A stretch of DNA of 43,038 nucleotides from Mollicutes bacterium (GCA_022780025.1 JALEXS010000004.1:1-43038), one strand, 5' to 3'. Counted from the stretch's first letter, positions 25,902 through 35,828 are shown. Translations and numbers: made by a program. Notes: generated by a model not told the origin, from the sequence alone.

Positions 25902-28451
25902 ATGAAGAAGAAAACTTTAATTGTCTTATTAATTATTCCTTTTATTATTGGTCTATTATCTTTTATTAGTGTTATTTTACTTAATATTACTGTCGCTAGT
26001 GATATTACTGATATTATTTGGAATTATAAAGATAATGAAGGATTTAAAATAAGAGAAAATCCTTATGAACTTAAAGCTACTCCCGTAATTAATGAAAATT
26101 TAATATTAGCTACTGGTAATGATTTAATTTGGTATTCTAGAGATAATGAAGATAAAGTAGTAGATATTAAACAAGATGAAGAAACTAAAAAATACTATTT
26201 ATATGCTTTAAAAGAAGGAAGTTGTGAAATAGTATGTAGTAATGAAAAAGGATCTAAATCTAAATCATTTAAAGCAACAATTTATGATAATGGAGCCATT
26301 ATCATAAATTATAAAGAATATAAATTATCTGGAGAACAAATAGAAAATATAAGAAGTTATGGAGAATATAATTTAAGTTATAATGAACTTAAATTAGATA
26401 ATTATAATAAAACTAAAGCATCTATTAAATTAGATATTGAAGTAGTAGGTGATAATATTAATTCTAATAAAGTAGTAGTAGATAATATTTCTAGTAAAGA
26501 TATATCTTTTGATAATATTAATAATGAATTAATTATTAATAAAGATGAAGATATTACTGGTGGAGTATCTACTATTACTTTTAGAGGTGATGATATAACT
26601 AGTAATTATATAACTAGTGATTTTAAGATTAATATTATTAAAGATGGTGTTAATGTTTATAATTATAATGATTTAATGATGGCTACTAATTTTTCGAGTT
26701 CTGGAGAAATTGTAGTTCTTCAAACTAGTCTAGGTAGTTTTAGAGATATCTATAACGGAGTAGAATCTAGTTTAGGAGAAGAATTTGATCATCAAAAAGT
26801 AACTAAATTTATACCAGACTTTACTAGTTATAAAAATAAAGATAATAATATATCTTTATTTGGTAATTATAATAAAGAATTAGATAAATTTAATTTTAAT
26901 AATGAATTAATTAAATTAAAAACAACCTATAATGATAAATTCTTATTAGATAATAATTCTAATAATGAAGTTAAAGTAGGAATTAACTTAAAGAAAGATT
27001 TATATGGTAATGGATTTTTAATTAATGGTAATGCTTTATGTTTTCCTAATAATGGATCTATCGATACTAATGTTAAAAAACTATATCCTAGTAGTGAATT
27101 AGATTATTTTTTAGGACCTTTAGCTTTTGTTACGATTGGAGATCCAAATAATAATGAAGCAGTAATAGTAAAAGCCTTTGGTGAAGATAATGCTTTATTA
27201 TCTATTAAAGGTGATAATATCACCATTAATGATTTAAGAATTAAATCAATAGATGATAATTCTAATAAAAGAAATTTTGCTTATATTGGATCTACTATTG
27301 ATATTAGAGGAAAAAATGTAACAATAAAGAATTCTATTATTAGTAATGGTAAAAATTTAATAAGAGCTTTTGATAGTGATAATTTAAATATCGATAATTC
27401 TATATTATCTAATAGTGCTGAATTTAATTTATTAGTAGGATCTAATAAAATTAGTAATTATGATTCTAAAAAAGAAATAATTACTAATTTTAATAATACT
27501 CAATATAAGAATTCATTTAATGATTTCTATGATAAAAATACTAATAACTTAAATGAAGGAAGTAGTGCTAATTTAATATTAGAGAAATATTTAGGAGCTA
27601 GTGAAGCTCTAGGTAGTGGAAGTATTGATTTATCTTGTTCTAAAGAAGAATTATATAAAGCACTAGAAGTAATTCAAGATGGATTAGATAATTTAAATGG
27701 TATAATTAACGAAGACGGATCAATAAATTACGCTAATAATATAAATATTAATAACACTTATTTTAGTGATAGTGGAATATTCTCAATTGCTTTTGAGACA
27801 ATGTTTAATGGACCTTATTTATATAGAGGACTTAGTTCTACTATATCTAATGTCTTAACTTCTTTATTATCGTCTCCTTTACCTAACAAAATAGGTGGAA
27901 CTAGTTTCCCTAGTAAAATTACATTAACTGGTAATACTGAATTTTATGATTATAAAAGAAAAGAAGATATTGATATATCTTGTTTAATTGAAGAAAGATT
28001 ATCTAGTTTAGTAGGATCTATAGTAAGTAGTGCATCTAATTTAACAATTGATGATTTCTTCCCAATGAAACCTATATTAATAGATAAATGTAAATCTCTT
28101 AATTATATGATTAATGGAGAAATATTAGATAGCTCAGGTAATACGATTAAAAAAGGTGAATTTATTAATACTAAAGTAGCGTATTATGGAGGAGGAAATA
28201 ACTTATCTACTTTAATAAATGAATCTAATAATTTAGATTCATTTAGTAAAGATATTGAAGTTAATTTACTTAAAGATAGTGAACCATATTTAAATAGTAA
28301 TACTATTATTCAATTATTAAGTAAATGTGTATTATTTGCAGCTGGGTTTAATAGTTTTAAATTCGTTACTAATAACGAATTTAATAAAGATAAGATTAAA
28401 TTAGATGAAGTACCATCTAAAGAATATTTAAAAAGAAATTTATATAATTAA
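25902..28451 (+). CDS. Large membrane-anchored Ig-like/beta-helix surface protein
   Basis: An 849-residue protein beginning with an N-terminal hydrophobic anchor (about 4-30, LIVLLIIPFIIGLLSFIS). A BIG2-like Ig domain follows at about 60-145 (LIWYSRDNEDKVVDIKQ, ALKEGSCEIVCSNEKG), then a second beta domain. Around 430-520 are short repeating strands of right-handed beta-helix type (SIKGDNITINDLRIKS, DIRGKNVTIKNSIISN, FDSDNLNIDNSILSN). A beta-helix of this kind usually binds glycans or forms a scaffold. GGAGG precedes the ATG. The gene starts one base after the exporter subunit stops, so it is probably the exporter's partner or cargo. Confidence 0.7.
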   Translation: MKKKTLIVLLIIPFIIGLLSFISVILLNITVASDITDIIWNYKDNEGFKIRENPYELKATPVINENLILATGNDLIWYSRDNEDKVVDIKQDEETKKYYLYALKEGSCEIVCSNEKGSKSKSFKATIYDNGAIIINYKEYKLSGEQIENIRSYGEYNLSYNELKLDNYNKTKASIKLDIEVVGDNINSNKVVVDNISSKDISFDNINNELIINKDEDITGGVSTITFRGDDITSNYITSDFKINIIKDGVNVYNYNDLMMATNFSSSGEIVVLQTSLGSFRDIYNGVESSLGEEFDHQKVTKFIPDFTSYKNKDNNISLFGNYNKELDKFNFNNELIKLKTTYNDKFLLDNNSNNEVKVGINLKKDLYGNGFLINGNALCFPNNGSIDTNVKKLYPSSELDYFLGPLAFVTIGDPNNNEAVIVKAFGEDNALLSIKGDNITINDLRIKSIDDNSNKRNFAYIGSTIDIRGKNVTIKNSIISNGKNLIRAFDSDNLNIDNSILSNSAEFNLLVGSNKISNYDSKKEIITNFNNTQYKNSFNDFYDKNTNNLNEGSSANLILEKYLGASEALGSGSIDLSCSKEELYKALEVIQDGLDNLNGIINEDGSINYANNININNTYFSDSGIFSIAFETMFNGPYLYRGLSSTISNVLTSLLSSPLPNKIGGTSFPSKITLTGNTEFYDYKRKEDIDISCLIEERLSSLVGSIVSSASNLTIDDFFPMKPILIDKCKSLNYMINGEILDSSGNTIKKGEFINTKVAYYGGGNNLSTLINESNNLDSFSKDIEVNLLKDSEPYLNSNTIIQLLSKCVLFAAGFNSFKFVTNNEFNKDKIKLDEVPSKEYLKRNLYN

Positions 28452-28468
28452 AAGGAGATTATAATATT

Positions 28469-29611
28469 ATGATTAAATTAATTAATAAAAAGAAATTAAG
28501 ATGTTTAATTACTACTATTATGTTATTTAGTGTTCCGCTTATTAGTAGTTGTTCATCATTTTTTGGTAGTGATTCTTATAATATTAAATCTACTTCTAAA
28601 GTATATGATGAAACTAGTGGAGATACTATTGTAACTATTACATTTGATAATGATGAAGTAGAACCAATGGTAATTAGAATTCCTAGAGGAGTAAGTGGAA
28701 AAGATGGAGTAGGTATTAAAGATATAATTACTACTAAACTTGAAGATAGTGTTGTAATTCGAATTGTATTTACTGATCCTAGTATTAAAGATACTACTAT
28801 TACTATTCCGATTATTAATGGTCATGATGGAGTTAGTGTTACTGGAGTAGTAGTAAGTAATGATGAAGTAACTGGTAACGTTAATATTAAATTTACTTAT
28901 AGTGATGGTAAAGAAAGTGAAGTAATATCTATTCCTAAAGGAAAAGATGGATTAGATGGAGTAGGTATTAAAAGTATAACTACATCTAAAAATGATGAAA
29001 CTGGTATTACTACTATTACAGTTAGTTATACTGATGAATCGATCCCTAATTCTACTTTTACTATTAGTGATGGCTTAGGAATATCAACAATTACATATAA
29101 TGAATCATTATCTAATGAAGATAATTATGTATTAACCATCACTTATAGTGATGGTTATAAGGAAAATATTACTTTACCTAGACCTAAAACTACTAGATGG
29201 TATAATGGAGTAACTACTCCTAATTCAACTATAGGAAGTGATGGAGATTATTATTTAAATGAAGAAACAGGAGAAGTATATAGAAAAACAAATAATACAT
29301 GGTTATATTTATTCTCAATGAAAAATAATACATCACTATCTAGTTATAAAGTTAGTTTTAATATTAATGGTGGTAAATGGAAATATGTTGAAACTGGAGT
29401 TAGTGAAGTAGTTAGAACTTATACATATGATTATGGATCATATGTAGACTTTTCTAATAACTTATTAGAAGTTAAAGCTAATGAAGGTTATACTTTTGAT
29501 GGTTGGTGGACTGATATAGATCATACTCTTGATCCTAATAGTGGTCAATTAACTAAATTAACACCAATATTAAGTGATTTAACCTTATATGCTAATTGGA
29601 AAGCGATATAA
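28469..29611 (+). CDS. Lipoprotein with glycine-rich repeats and InlB B-repeat
   Basis: A 380-residue lipoprotein with lipobox LISSC (Cys28). The central part repeats a beta unit with turns such as GKDGVGIKDI, GHDGVSVTGV and GKDGLDGVGIKSI. A short segment (YNGVTTPNSTIGSDGDYYLN) leads to a C-terminal InlB B-repeat/Listeria-Bacteroides domain (YKVSFNINGGKW ... GYTFDGWWTD ... LTLYANWKAI), an extracellular protein-interaction fold. AAAAGGAG precedes the ATG. An A/T-only 11-bp hairpin (29610-29636) overlaps the stop codon. Likely a membrane-attached adhesive part of the surface structure. Confidence 0.82.
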   Translation: MIKLINKKKLRCLITTIMLFSVPLISSCSSFFGSDSYNIKSTSKVYDETSGDTIVTITFDNDEVEPMVIRIPRGVSGKDGVGIKDIITTKLEDSVVIRIVFTDPSIKDTTITIPIINGHDGVSVTGVVVSNDEVTGNVNIKFTYSDGKESEVISIPKGKDGLDGVGIKSITTSKNDETGITTITVSYTDESIPNSTFTISDGLGISTITYNESLSNEDNYVLTITYSDGYKENITLPRPKTTRWYNGVTTPNSTIGSDGDYYLNEETGEVYRKTNNTWLYLFSMKNNTSLSSYKVSFNINGGKWKYVETGVSEVVRTYTYDYGSYVDFSNNLLEVKANEGYTFDGWWTDIDHTLDPNSGQLTKLTPILSDLTLYANWKAI

Positions 29612-29671
29612 TTAATATATAATAAATATATTAATTATTAATATTACTTATTACTATTTAATTAAATTATT

Positions 29672-30319
29672 ATGAAGAAGAAATTATCAATTAAATTAAA
29701 TCATTATATATTTATATTATCTCTAATACTTATATCTTGTGTTGGAGTAGGGTTTTCTAGTTGGATAACAGGACCTTCAAATAAAGACAATGCCAATGTA
29801 GATACAAATGTTGGTGATGTAATAGATATTAATAATTATATTAAGTATGGAACTGTGGAGATTTTTGATTATTGTAAGCATGGCGTTATTAAAGATGAAA
29901 CCATTGTTGAAAATGGAGATGTTATTATAAACTTTTCTATTGAATTAAAGTACCCTAATGATAAAATTTTAAATCATATTTCTTCAGTAAATAATGATTT
30001 AACAATATCGACTGAATTTAGTAATGGAAGTCCTAATGTTTCAGCAATATTTAGTACATATTTACAATCAGTTGATTTATCAGTAAGTGCTTTAGAATAT
30101 TCTAATGCATTTGACATTAGGCCTACGAAAAACGAATATGATACTTCAAAAACATATAATTCATCATTTTCAACGAATACAAATTTAGAAATTTCTAAGC
30201 TTTTCTTTAGAATTAAATATTCTTTTCAATTTCCTGTCTATACAGATTTTAATACATATGTTTTTGCAAAATTAAATCGTGGTAAGTTCTGGTTTGATTT
30301 TAAAGCTGAGGTTAAATGA
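29672..30319 (+). CDS. SipW-class exported surface protein 8
   Basis: A 215-residue protein with a SipW-class signal ending CVGVGFSSWITG (about 23-34). The mature part, of about 180 residues, has no WG..F..YYN motif and is thus a different domain behind the same signal type. It has no ribosome-binding site at the ATG and ends in TGA, the only intact gene here to do so, overlapping the next start as ATGATGA. Its base use is less extreme than that of 17-29 kb, suggesting a different origin or later arrival. Confidence 0.7.
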   Translation: MKKKLSIKLNHYIFILSLILISCVGVGFSSWITGPSNKDNANVDTNVGDVIDINNYIKYGTVEIFDYCKHGVIKDETIVENGDVIINFSIELKYPNDKILNHISSVNNDLTISTEFSNGSPNVSAIFSTYLQSVDLSVSALEYSNAFDIRPTKNEYDTSKTYNSSFSTNTNLEISKLFFRIKYSFQFPVYTDFNTYVFAKLNRGKFWFDFKAEVK

Positions 30320-32267
30320 TGAAAAAGAGAATGTTAACGTTTTTAATTTCAATAGGCTTAATAGCTTGTGCTGAGGTTGGATATAGCAGCTGGATTTTAA
30401 GTAACAACAATTCTCTGTTTTATGAAAAAAATTCTTCAGATAAAGTTGCTGTATGTAAAATTGGTAGCACTTATTACACTAATATTGGAAAAGCCATCGA
30501 GAAAAGTGTAGCAAATGATGTTATTGAAGTTTTTCCTGGTAATACAGATAGAAACAGTCTTTCATACACAATCACCACAGAAAAAGAAGATAAAACATTA
30601 ACAATACCTCAAGGTGTTACTTTAAATATTCCATATGAAACAGGAAAAGCAAATAATAAAGTTGCCTCTGGAACGACAGGTGTACATGCTTTAGCTAATA
30701 GAGCGACATATTGCAAGTCTTCAGTTATTTTAGGAGATGGAATTACATTAATAAATAACGGAACTATCGAAATTGGAGGCTATATTGGTGCTAATGCTGG
30801 AGGAAATCCATCTGGCTGTACAGCTGAAATTATAGTGAATTAATACTTGGAAATGGTTCTAAATTAGAAAATCATAATATAATAAATCTTTATGGCTATT
30901 TAGGAGAAAAAGAAGATAAAAAATCATCTCTTATTTTAGAACCAACTTTATTAAATGTTAGACCGGCACTTAATATGCCTATGTATTGGTATGACTACTG
31001 TGGTGGTTCTGCTTTAAAGGCAATATATGATGCAATAGGAACTAGATATTGTCTACCATTAGATGATTTCTATTTTGAAAATAATGCTGTCAAAACGACT
31101 ATTTATGGTGGATCGGATGTCACTTCTTGGGTTAACCTTTATGCTGCAAGTTACAATGGTGGATATGATTTACAACTAATTGGAAGTGATGGAAAAGGCA
31201 TTGTTTCAATTCCTAATGGTTCTTATATTGAATGTGATTATAATGAGTCAACACTTATTAATGACCTTCATTTTTTCGGTAACTCTTCATTTAATGCATT
31301 TACAATTGATGTTGAAAAAGCTATTAAAGATACTGCTGGAGGTTTTGCATGGACACTTGCTAAGGGTATGGGAGTACCATCGAAAGTTACAAGCAATGAT
31401 GGTTATTTTCCAGTTTCTTATCATTTTAATGTTATATTGGATAAATTAGCTGGGCAAACTAGTGCTAGTTACGACGGAACATCGAATAGATATAAATTTC
31501 TTAATGGTTCATCATTAAAAATAGAAAGCGATGTAGAATTAAAAATTAAGGAATTAATAGCATATAAAGGTGATGATATTTATACTGGAAGAGGAACTCA
31601 TGCCGCTAATTTAAAGAAAAGTAAAACGCCATTAACTCCAGCAAATATGAACATTAATGGAAGCCTAGTAGCTGATACGATTGCAGGGCAATTTTATGGA
31701 GAAATATCTGGCGGAACGATACAAGCGTCTGTAAATACAAGTGTAACAATGTATGAGCCAAAAAAAGGTGAAGGGGATAAATTTAGTGCGAAAATGCTGA
31801 ATGGTGAAGAAGGTTGGTTTTATTTACCATTATCCTTAAAACTCAAAAATATAAATGGAGTTATCGAAGAGAGAGAACCTAGTAAATATAATTGTGTATC
31901 TAATGAATGTTATTGGGAACAATTAAAAGAATTAACAAGTATATCTATTAAAGAGACGTCAGGAAACTATACAAGTGGTAAACGTGCTGCAGCGACTTTT
32001 AATATTATTGCAGAGTTTACCCCAATTGATTATTCAGATGTAATTGAGAGTTTTACTTGGAAACAACAAAGACATGATACAAGTGTTAGTGAAGATGGCT
32101 ATTTTGAAAATAGTACTCTTACAAGTACAATATTTAAAACAAGGCGAAATGAAAATGCTCTACATAACAATTATATTGATGTATGGCTTGAAGTTAAGAT
32201 TAAAGGAAGAAGCGAAATTTTAAAATCTAATATAATAACATTTAACGCTAAATTCTGGGCTGGCTAA
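30316..32267 (+). pseudogene. SipW-class surface protein 9, large, frameshifted
   Basis: Two open frames belong to one protein of about 650 residues. The first (30316-30843) begins MMKKRMLTFLISIGLIACAE with a signal ending VGYSSWILS, then a beta-helix-like region (TLTIPQGVTLNIPYETG, SVILGDGITLINNGTIEIGG). It meets TAA at 30841. The other frame resumes at once from 30840 with LILGNGSKLENHNIINLYG and continues to 32267. A single-base shift at about 30838-30842 therefore splits it. No slippery heptamer or homopolymer is present there. It may be a real mutation or an assembly error. Start overlaps the stop of the previous gene. Confidence 0.75.
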
Positions 32268-32568
32268 TTTATATAAACATAATTACGTAATAAAACATAA
32301 CAATAGATATAAAAGTAATACATAAAAGATATTCAATAGAAATAAATATTAATATAGATAATAATAATTTCAATGAAACTAAATCAATTTGAGAAATTTA
32401 ATAGTGTTGATTGCATTTAATAAAAATCATCTTGTTATTAAAACTGTGCATATATTAATTTTTAAATTGACATTGCAAGAATAAAATTTTTAGTCAATAA
32501 TAGTAATATAAAGTAATAAATTAAATTAATATTTTATATTTTTTTAAAACATAAAACTTATAAAGTTT
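32268..32568. other. Non-coding gap before the DUF6273 gene
   Basis: About 300 AT-rich bases without coding signal. A consensus TTGACA at 32467-32472 is present but no good -10 box at normal spacing, so a promoter here is only possible. Confidence 0.4.
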
Positions 32569-32580
32569 TTGGAGGGTAAA

Positions 32581-34185
32581 ATGACTAAAAAAATAAAATT
32601 TTTATTTGTTCTATCTTTTTCTATTTTGCCGGTGAGTTATGAAAGAAGTAGCAAAACATATACAGTAATTTGGAAAAACTTTGATGATAAAATTCTTGAA
32701 ATTGATTACGATGTAAAAGAAGGAACTATACCAACGTATGACTCTTCAATACCTACTAGAGACAATGATTTAGAATATAAATATATATTTAATGGGTGGG
32801 ATCCAGAGATATCACCTGTTAATAAAAATCAGATTTATACTGCAACTTATAGACCTGAATTAATTGTCAATGAATACACTATTTATTTTGATTTAGATGG
32901 CGGAACTTCACCATCTTATGTTGAATCAAAAGTTGTTACAAAAATAACATATGAAGACTTCTTTTTTGATTGCAAAAAAGATGGATATATCTTTAGAGGA
33001 TGGTCGTATAATGGCGTAAAAGTATTTAATGAATATAAAAATAAACTATATGAGCCAGAATTAACTGATTCAATGACTTTTGTAGCTATATGGGAAGCGT
33101 ATAAATTTGATTTAACTATTAGAAGTAACGATGAAAATAAAGGTACAGTCGAAAGTTTTATTAATACAAAATATTATTATAACGAAGAAGTAACTATAAA
33201 AGCTATACCTGTAAAAGGCTATGTTTTTGCAGGATGGTATGATAATTTAATTAAAGTAAGTGATGAATTAATTTATACTTTTAAAATGCCAAAACATGAT
33301 TATTCTTTAGTAGCTTATTTTGCTACTAAAGAAGAAGCTAATCCTAACTTTGGAATAATACCAAATTATGATCAAAATAATAAGACTATTACTTATGGTA
33401 TTTATCCTCAAACAGTTGTTGATGATATGTCAACTATTTATAATTTAAATAAAATAAAAACTAAACAAAAAAATGGATTTTATTTATATAACGATAATTA
33501 TTATTCTAAAATAATTGCTACTCCTAATAGTAGCAATTATAGGTTTAATAATAATAAAGAAATAATATCAGGAGAAGAGTATTGGTTTAAATGTGAACCT
33601 ATAATATGGAACATATTAGAAAATAATAATAGTAATAATTATAGTGTACTTTCTAAATATATATTAGATGCTCAACCTTATTATGATAAAAATATAAATT
33701 TAGAAAATGAATTATTAGTTACACCTAACAATTATAAATTTAGTTATATAAGAAACTGGTTAAATGATTCATTCTATAATTCTGCATTTTCACTTCATAA
33801 TAAATATATAATGACAACTTTAGTTGATAATAGCGCTAAAACAACAGAGATAGAAACTAACTTTAATATTTGCGATGATACTAATGACAAAATATATTTA
33901 TTGAGTTATAAAGATTACATTAATAAAGATTATGGTTTTTCATCATCTAGTTTCCCATCAAATACAAGAATAAGTATAACAACCGATTGGGCAAGAGCTA
34001 GAGGTGCTTACTATAATGAAGAAAGTTACTACAAATTTAATGGTATGTATATGACAAGATCCCCTAAAAATTATTATGAAAATGGATCTTGGATAGTAGG
34101 CTATGATGGAACGCTCGGTGTAGCGAATTTAAATTTAAAAAACAAAGGTGTACGCCCTAGTATGGCTTTAGAAATAAATTATTAA
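32581..34185 (+). CDS. Secreted protein with InlB B-repeats and a DUF6273 domain
   Basis: A 534-residue protein. After a hydrophobic N-terminus (KFLFVLSFSILPVSYERSS) come about three InlB/Listeria-Bacteroides repeats (YTVIWKNFDDK, YTIYFDLDGG, DGYIFRGWSY, GYVFAGWYDN). The C-terminal half is a DUF6273-like domain: ITYGIYPQTV, EPIIWNIL, SKYILDAQPY, IRNWLNDSFYNSAFS, KIYLLSYKDY, MTRSP and GVRPSMALEI. Such proteins are secreted surface components. The ATG at 32581 follows GGAGGG; the TTG at 32569 lies inside that site and is rejected. The signal looks like a lipobox, but tyrosine stands where a cysteine would be (LPVSY), so lipid anchoring may be lost. Confidence 0.78.
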   Translation: MTKKIKFLFVLSFSILPVSYERSSKTYTVIWKNFDDKILEIDYDVKEGTIPTYDSSIPTRDNDLEYKYIFNGWDPEISPVNKNQIYTATYRPELIVNEYTIYFDLDGGTSPSYVESKVVTKITYEDFFFDCKKDGYIFRGWSYNGVKVFNEYKNKLYEPELTDSMTFVAIWEAYKFDLTIRSNDENKGTVESFINTKYYYNEEVTIKAIPVKGYVFAGWYDNLIKVSDELIYTFKMPKHDYSLVAYFATKEEANPNFGIIPNYDQNNKTITYGIYPQTVVDDMSTIYNLNKIKTKQKNGFYLYNDNYYSKIIATPNSSNYRFNNNKEIISGEEYWFKCEPIIWNILENNNSNNYSVLSKYILDAQPYYDKNINLENELLVTPNNYKFSYIRNWLNDSFYNSAFSLHNKYIMTTLVDNSAKTTEIETNFNICDDTNDKIYLLSYKDYINKDYGFSSSSFPSNTRISITTDWARARGAYYNEESYYKFNGMYMTRSPKNYYENGSWIVGYDGTLGVANLNLKNKGVRPSMALEINY

Positions 34186-34266
34186 AAAATATCTAAATAT
34201 CATAGTTTATATGTTTTTAATGAAAGAATATGAAAAAATTACAACCAGTTATAGGAGGATTATATT

Positions 34267-35145
34267 ATAGAAAATGATCAAATAATTGTTATTGATACAT
34301 GTGCATTACTTCCAAATTGTCAAAAGGAAGATAAAAGATTTGATATTAATAAATGGACAAATTTTTTAAGTAATAATAAGAACTATGAATTATATATAAC
34401 ACCTTTTACTCTTTATGAAACACTTACGTTTAAAGATGAATCAACTAAAATTAAGTTGTTTGAATATCTTGAAAAAGAAAACATTAAAGTACTTACATAT
34501 AACGATTTTAAAGGAGGATTAGTAAATTTATCAATGATAAATGATATTTACTTACTCATTTATCTTAAAAGGTTAATTATTAATGAATGCAATAAATTAT
34601 TAGAGATTGTTACGATTAATCAAATTTTATTAAAATACAATCATATGTCAAAAAATAATGAACTAGATAAAATTGTGGATGATTTAAATGATTTCTACTA
34701 TTTAAATAAAAAAGCTGGTGAAGTGGATGATTTAAAAGTTTGGATGGATGATGATTATTTTAAGGAATATTTTACTAGAGTTACCAATTCTATAGAAAAG
34801 AATTTTTATATAAAAAAATTTTATGATGAATTCTTAAATTCTTGTAAAACAGAAAATAAATATTTAGATGAATTATCTGCCTCTCTAGAAATTAAAAAGG
34901 AAAACTTACTAATTTATCGATATATTCTTAATATGGCACTAAATAGAAAAACAAAGCACAAACTAATTAATTATGTTATTGATGCCTTAAATATACATGC
35001 TGCTTTATTAGAAGATCTTAATGCTTATTTTATAACTAGAGATAAAGAATCAATAAAATTTTTCAAAAGTATAGAAAGTATTGATTTTGATATCGAAGAT
35101 AAAAAGAATTTCTTTAACAACTTTTTGATTACAAAAAATAATTAA
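34267..35145 (+). CDS. PIN-like domain protein with a non-standard start
   Basis: The open frame runs from after a TAG at 34252 to 35145. The N-terminal IIVIDTCALL and later YITPFTLYETL resemble the first Asp and Glu motifs of PIN-domain nucleases; the rest (about 190 residues) is helical and unrecognised. No ATG, GTG or TTG lies at the right place. AGGAGG (34253-34258) is followed eight bases later by ATA (34267), which I take as the start, perhaps a mutated ATG. The first standard start would be TTG at 34456, which would remove the PIN-like part. Final length about 292 residues. The nuclease assignment is tentative. Confidence 0.5.
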   Translation: MENDQIIVIDTCALLPNCQKEDKRFDINKWTNFLSNNKNYELYITPFTLYETLTFKDESTKIKLFEYLEKENIKVLTYNDFKGGLVNLSMINDIYLLIYLKRLIINECNKLLEIVTINQILLKYNHMSKNNELDKIVDDLNDFYYLNKKAGEVDDLKVWMDDDYFKEYFTRVTNSIEKNFYIKKFYDEFLNSCKTENKYLDELSASLEIKKENLLIYRYILNMALNRKTKHKLINYVIDALNIHAALLEDLNAYFITRDKESIKFFKSIESIDFDIEDKKNFFNNFLITKNN

Positions 35146-35178
35146 ATGTTATTTATCTTATAAACCCCAATATAAATA

Positions 35179-35241
35179 TAAAAGTAATATATAAAGAATT
35201 ATCTAAATAAAGATAATAATTCTTATAATATATTACTTTTA
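35179..35241. terminator. Long hairpin, bidirectional terminator
   Basis: A long imperfect stem: taaaagtaatatat pairs with atatattactttta, with further inner pairing (aagaattat / ataattctt). It lies between the convergent PIN-like gene and the minus-strand gene. Confidence 0.6.
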
Positions 35242-35251
35242 ATAAAGAAGA

Positions 35252-35273
35252 AGATATTACGTAAGTAATATCT
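35252..35273. terminator. Second hairpin
   Basis: A perfect 9-bp inverted repeat (agatattac / gtaatatct) with a 4-base loop, directly after the previous hairpin. Confidence 0.45.
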
Positions 35274-35276
35274 AAT

Positions 35277-35301
35277 AAATAGTAATTAAAAATTACTATT
35301 T
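35277..35301. terminator. Third hairpin at the 3' end of the minus-strand gene
   Basis: A perfect 11-bp inverted repeat (aaatagtaatt / aattactattt, 3-base loop) overlapping the last codons and stop of the minus-strand gene. Confidence 0.45.
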
Positions 35302-35763
35302 ATCACTTTTGTCTTTTGGATAATTAGATTTATATTCATCAAATATAGAAGACCAAGTAGATATAAATCTATTATTAGTTTTACCTACTGTTTCTAATTT
35401 AATACGTTTCCAATCAGTAGCAGAATATATATCACATTCTTTAGCTAATTCTTCTCTAGCTTCTTTTAACTCTTCTAAAGTAACATTATTATTAGTTATA
35501 TAGTTATATACTAATTTTCTAAAAGAATATACTAATTGAATAAAATGTTTATCTTTTTCAAAAGTATAAACAAATATAGTTCTAAATTCATTACTTGCTT
35601 TACTTAATTCTTTTATTATATTTTTCTTTTCTATTTCATTACTAGATTCAATATAATATGGATCACTATTAGCAAGTAATATAGATACTAAATTTAACAT
35701 CTTTTGACGTCTTTCTAATCTATAACCAGTTATAACAGTAATACTATTATTCTTTCTTTGCAT
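35296..35763 (-). CDS. Unknown protein, probably missing its membrane-anchored N-terminus
   Basis: From the ATG at 35763 this encodes 155 mostly helical, charged residues that I cannot assign. The same frame stays open further upstream and spells a typical membrane helix (SIATICVTLLLGIGGFIF) ending just before that ATG, with no start codon beyond it. At about 35800-35830 the sequence changes into a DUF4143 ATPase fragment on the other strand. The simplest reading is that the original gene began upstream and lost its 5' end in a rearrangement. No good ribosome-binding site precedes the ATG, so it may not be expressed. Confidence 0.5.
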   Translation of the reverse strand: MQRKNNSITVITGYRLERRQKMLNLVSILLANSDPYYIESSNEIEKKNIIKELSKASNEFRTIFVYTFEKDKHFIQLVYSFRKLVYNYITNNNVTLEELKEAREELAKECDIYSATDWKRIKLETVGKTNNRFISTWSSIFDEYKSNYPKDKSDK

Positions 35764-35828
35764 ATAAGTATTAAATATAAAACCACCAATACCTAATAAT
35801 AAAGTTACACATATTGTTGCTATTGAAT

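Noticed and set aside
30835-30845. Programmed -1 frameshift in surface protein 9
   Set aside because: No slippery heptamer or downstream structure is visible at the shift.
34456-35145. PIN-like gene starting at TTG 34456
   Set aside because: The frame continues upstream with the PIN-like motifs and an AGGAGG site at 34253; the TTG has no site of its own.
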